Assembly: GCA_020433785.1 (NCBI GenBank)
Contig: JAGRCC010000658.1
Span: 1 to 9,771, forward strand
Direction: 5' to 3'
Length of the DNA stretch: 9,771 nucleotides
From: Anaerolineae bacterium
Lineage (GTDB): Bacteria > Chloroflexota > Anaerolineae > 4572-78 > J111
Shown: positions 8,795 to 9,771 of the stretch, piece by piece
Numbering within the stretch: position 1 is the first letter of the stretch
Layout of the letters: each line of letters starts with the position of its first letter
Translations under genes and position numbers: made by a program
Notes under the pieces: generated by a model
What the model was told of the DNA's origin: nothing
The model's input: the letters and a program-made list of their open reading frames with translations, nothing else
Databases searched by the model: none

Positions 8795-9771
8795 TCATGT
8801 CCCGCTGCCCACCGCATGGAGCATAATAGTCTCCTCACTCGCCTCGGCGCGAGACAGCTCCTTGGCGATACGACCTTCGCGCATCACCATCACCCGATCA
8901 CTCATGCCCAGCACTTCGGGCAGCTCGGATGAAATCATCATAATCGCCACCCCCTGAGCGGCCAGGTCGGCCATAATCTGGTAAATTTCCGATTTGCTAC
9001 CGACATCGATGCCCCGAGTCGGTTCGTCCAGAATAAAGATGCGGACTCCCCGGCTCAACCAGCGCGCCAGAACGACTTTTTGCTGGTTGCCGCCGCTCAT
9101 ATTGACCACCAGAAAGTTGGGGCCGGGCGTTTTGATGCTGAGCTGGCGAATATATTCCTTCACCAATTCCAGTTCTTCATTGAGCTTGATGACCCCAAAT
9201 TGGGTCAACTGTTCTAAACCCGAGATCGTGGTGTTTTGGGTTACGGCCAGTTTGAGTAGGAGACCTTGGCCCTTGCGATCCTCGGTAACCAGAGCCACAC
9301 CTTTGCTGATGGCATCGCCCGGCGAGCGGACTTTGTAGGGCTGGCCGTACAGCTTCATGTCGCCGCCGGTGTAAGGATCGGCCCCAAAAATGACGCGGGC
9401 CAGTTCGGTCCGACCGGAGCCGGTGATCCCGGAAAAACCAATAATTTCGCCGGCTCGCAGATCAAAGGAAATGTCATGCAGCACTCCTTCGCGGGAAATG
9501 TTATTGACTTCCAAGACCACGTCACCCAGTTTGGGCGTTCGTTTGGGGTAGACATCCTGCAAATCGCGGCCGACCATCAGTTTGACCAGATCGTCCATCG
9601 TCACCTCAGAGATATTGCGGGTGGCTACATAGCGGCCATCCTTAAGAACCGTGACCTCGTCGGCCAGTTCGAAAATCTCTTTTAGACGGTGAGAAATGTA
9701 GATAATGCCAATCCCCCGCGCTTGCAGCGAGCGAACCACATCAAACAGCTTTTCCAAATCTTTTTCACCCA
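8795..9771 (-). CDS. Sugar ABC transporter ATP-binding protein, RbsA/MglA type (5' end outside window)
   Basis: This is the C-terminal part (about 325 residues) of a double-domain ATPase that powers CUT2-type import of ribose, galactose, xylose or similar monosaccharides. The reading frame runs through the window edge with GEKDLEKLF, so the gene starts beyond 9771; the TTG at 9757 is internal. The end of the first nucleotide-binding domain is present, with the switch histidine in IIYISHRL. The second domain is complete: a degenerate Walker A GFSGITGSGRTEL (Arg replacing Lys, usual for RbsA/MglA), signature NMSGGNQQKV and Walker B IFILDEPTRGIDVGSKSE. It ends with MMISSELPE, where the H-loop His is replaced as in RbsA. 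Being followed directly by non-transporter genes, it suggests that permease and periplasmic binding protein genes lie upstream outside the window. The exact sugar cannot be told from this fragment. Confidence 0.94.
   Translation of the reverse strand, partial: GEKDLEKLFDVVRSLQARGIGIIYISHRLKEIFELADEVTVLKDGRYVATRNISEVTMDDLVKLMVGRDLQDVYPKRTPKLGDVVLEVNNISREGVLHDISFDLRAGEIIGFSGITGSGRTELARVIFGADPYTGGDMKLYGQPYKVRSPGDAISKGVALVTEDRKGQGLLLKLAVTQNTTISGLEQLTQFGVIKLNEELELVKEYIRQLSIKTPGPNFLVVNMSGGNQQKVVLARWLSRGVRIFILDEPTRGIDVGSKSEIYQIMADLAAQGVAIMMISSELPEVLGMSDRVMVMREGRIAKELSRAEASEETIMLHAVGSGT

Noticed and set aside
8770..8838. Longer N terminus for the cytidylate kinase-like protein starting at 8838
   Set aside because: The extra 23 residues do not resemble the family, overlap the ABC ATPase gene, and contain the Shine-Dalgarno that serves the Met at 8769.
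8995..9425. Degenerate Walker A (Arg for Lys) and missing switch His in the second ATPase domain as signs of an inactive gene
   Set aside because: These substitutions are normal in the second domain of RbsA/MglA-type ATPases.
9755..9757. TTG as the start codon of the ABC ATPase
   Set aside because: The frame stays open to the window edge with family-typical residues (GEKDLEKLF), and an RbsA-type protein needs a whole first ATPase domain upstream.

Overview
All genes in this window lie on the minus strand, so transcription runs from high to low coordinates. Coding density is high: the largest gaps are about 130 and 100 bp, and no gene-free stretch exceeds 300 bases. The gene types suggest a free-living bacterium rich in two-component signalling and sugar ABC transport. 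A Chloroflexota (Anaerolineae-like) host fits the combination of RbsA-type transporter, cytidylate-kinase-like protein, RbsD/FucU, large CHASE3/HAMP/GAF kinase and NarL-type system. That assignment is an inference from gene content; no marker gene is present.

Region A (9771 down to about 6653) is a sugar-uptake and sugar-activation block. It holds the C-terminal part of an RbsA/MglA-type ABC ATPase (cut by the window edge), a cytidylate-kinase-like P-loop protein, an RbsD/FucU-type sugar pyranase/mutarotase and a ROK-family sugar kinase of the fructokinase type. The first three genes are tightly packed. A gap of about 100 bp carrying a perfect 12-bp inverted repeat precedes the ROK gene. The likely logic is import of a monosaccharide, interconversion of its anomers or ring forms, then phosphorylation. 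The permease and binding protein are presumably beyond 9771.

Region B (about 6618 down to 3127) is a compact signalling operon: a soluble REC–HisKA_3–HATPase kinase, a NarL/FixJ-type response regulator sharing ATGA with it, and a lipoprotein solute-binding protein whose start lies 35 nt inside the regulator gene. A possible extended -10 promoter sits just upstream of the operon. The binding protein is of the family-1 (CUT1-like) type and so does not match the RbsA-type transporter of region A. No permease is encoded beside it.

Region C (3112 down to 36) begins with a 79-bp palindromic element that may act as a terminator. It is followed by a 986-aa membrane histidine kinase with two CHASE3-like sensor repeats, HAMP, GAF, HisKA and HATPase, and a C-terminal helical tail of the kind I associate with hybrid kinases, here without a receiver domain. 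A strong Shine-Dalgarno sequence at the very edge of the window announces a further minus-strand gene beyond position 1.

The most interesting reading is that B and C form one sensory pathway. The extracytoplasmic binding protein would present a ligand to the CHASE3 kinase, which signals through the N-terminal receiver of the REC-kinase to the NarL regulator, possibly controlling the sugar genes upstream. This pathway is inferred from gene order and domain content only.
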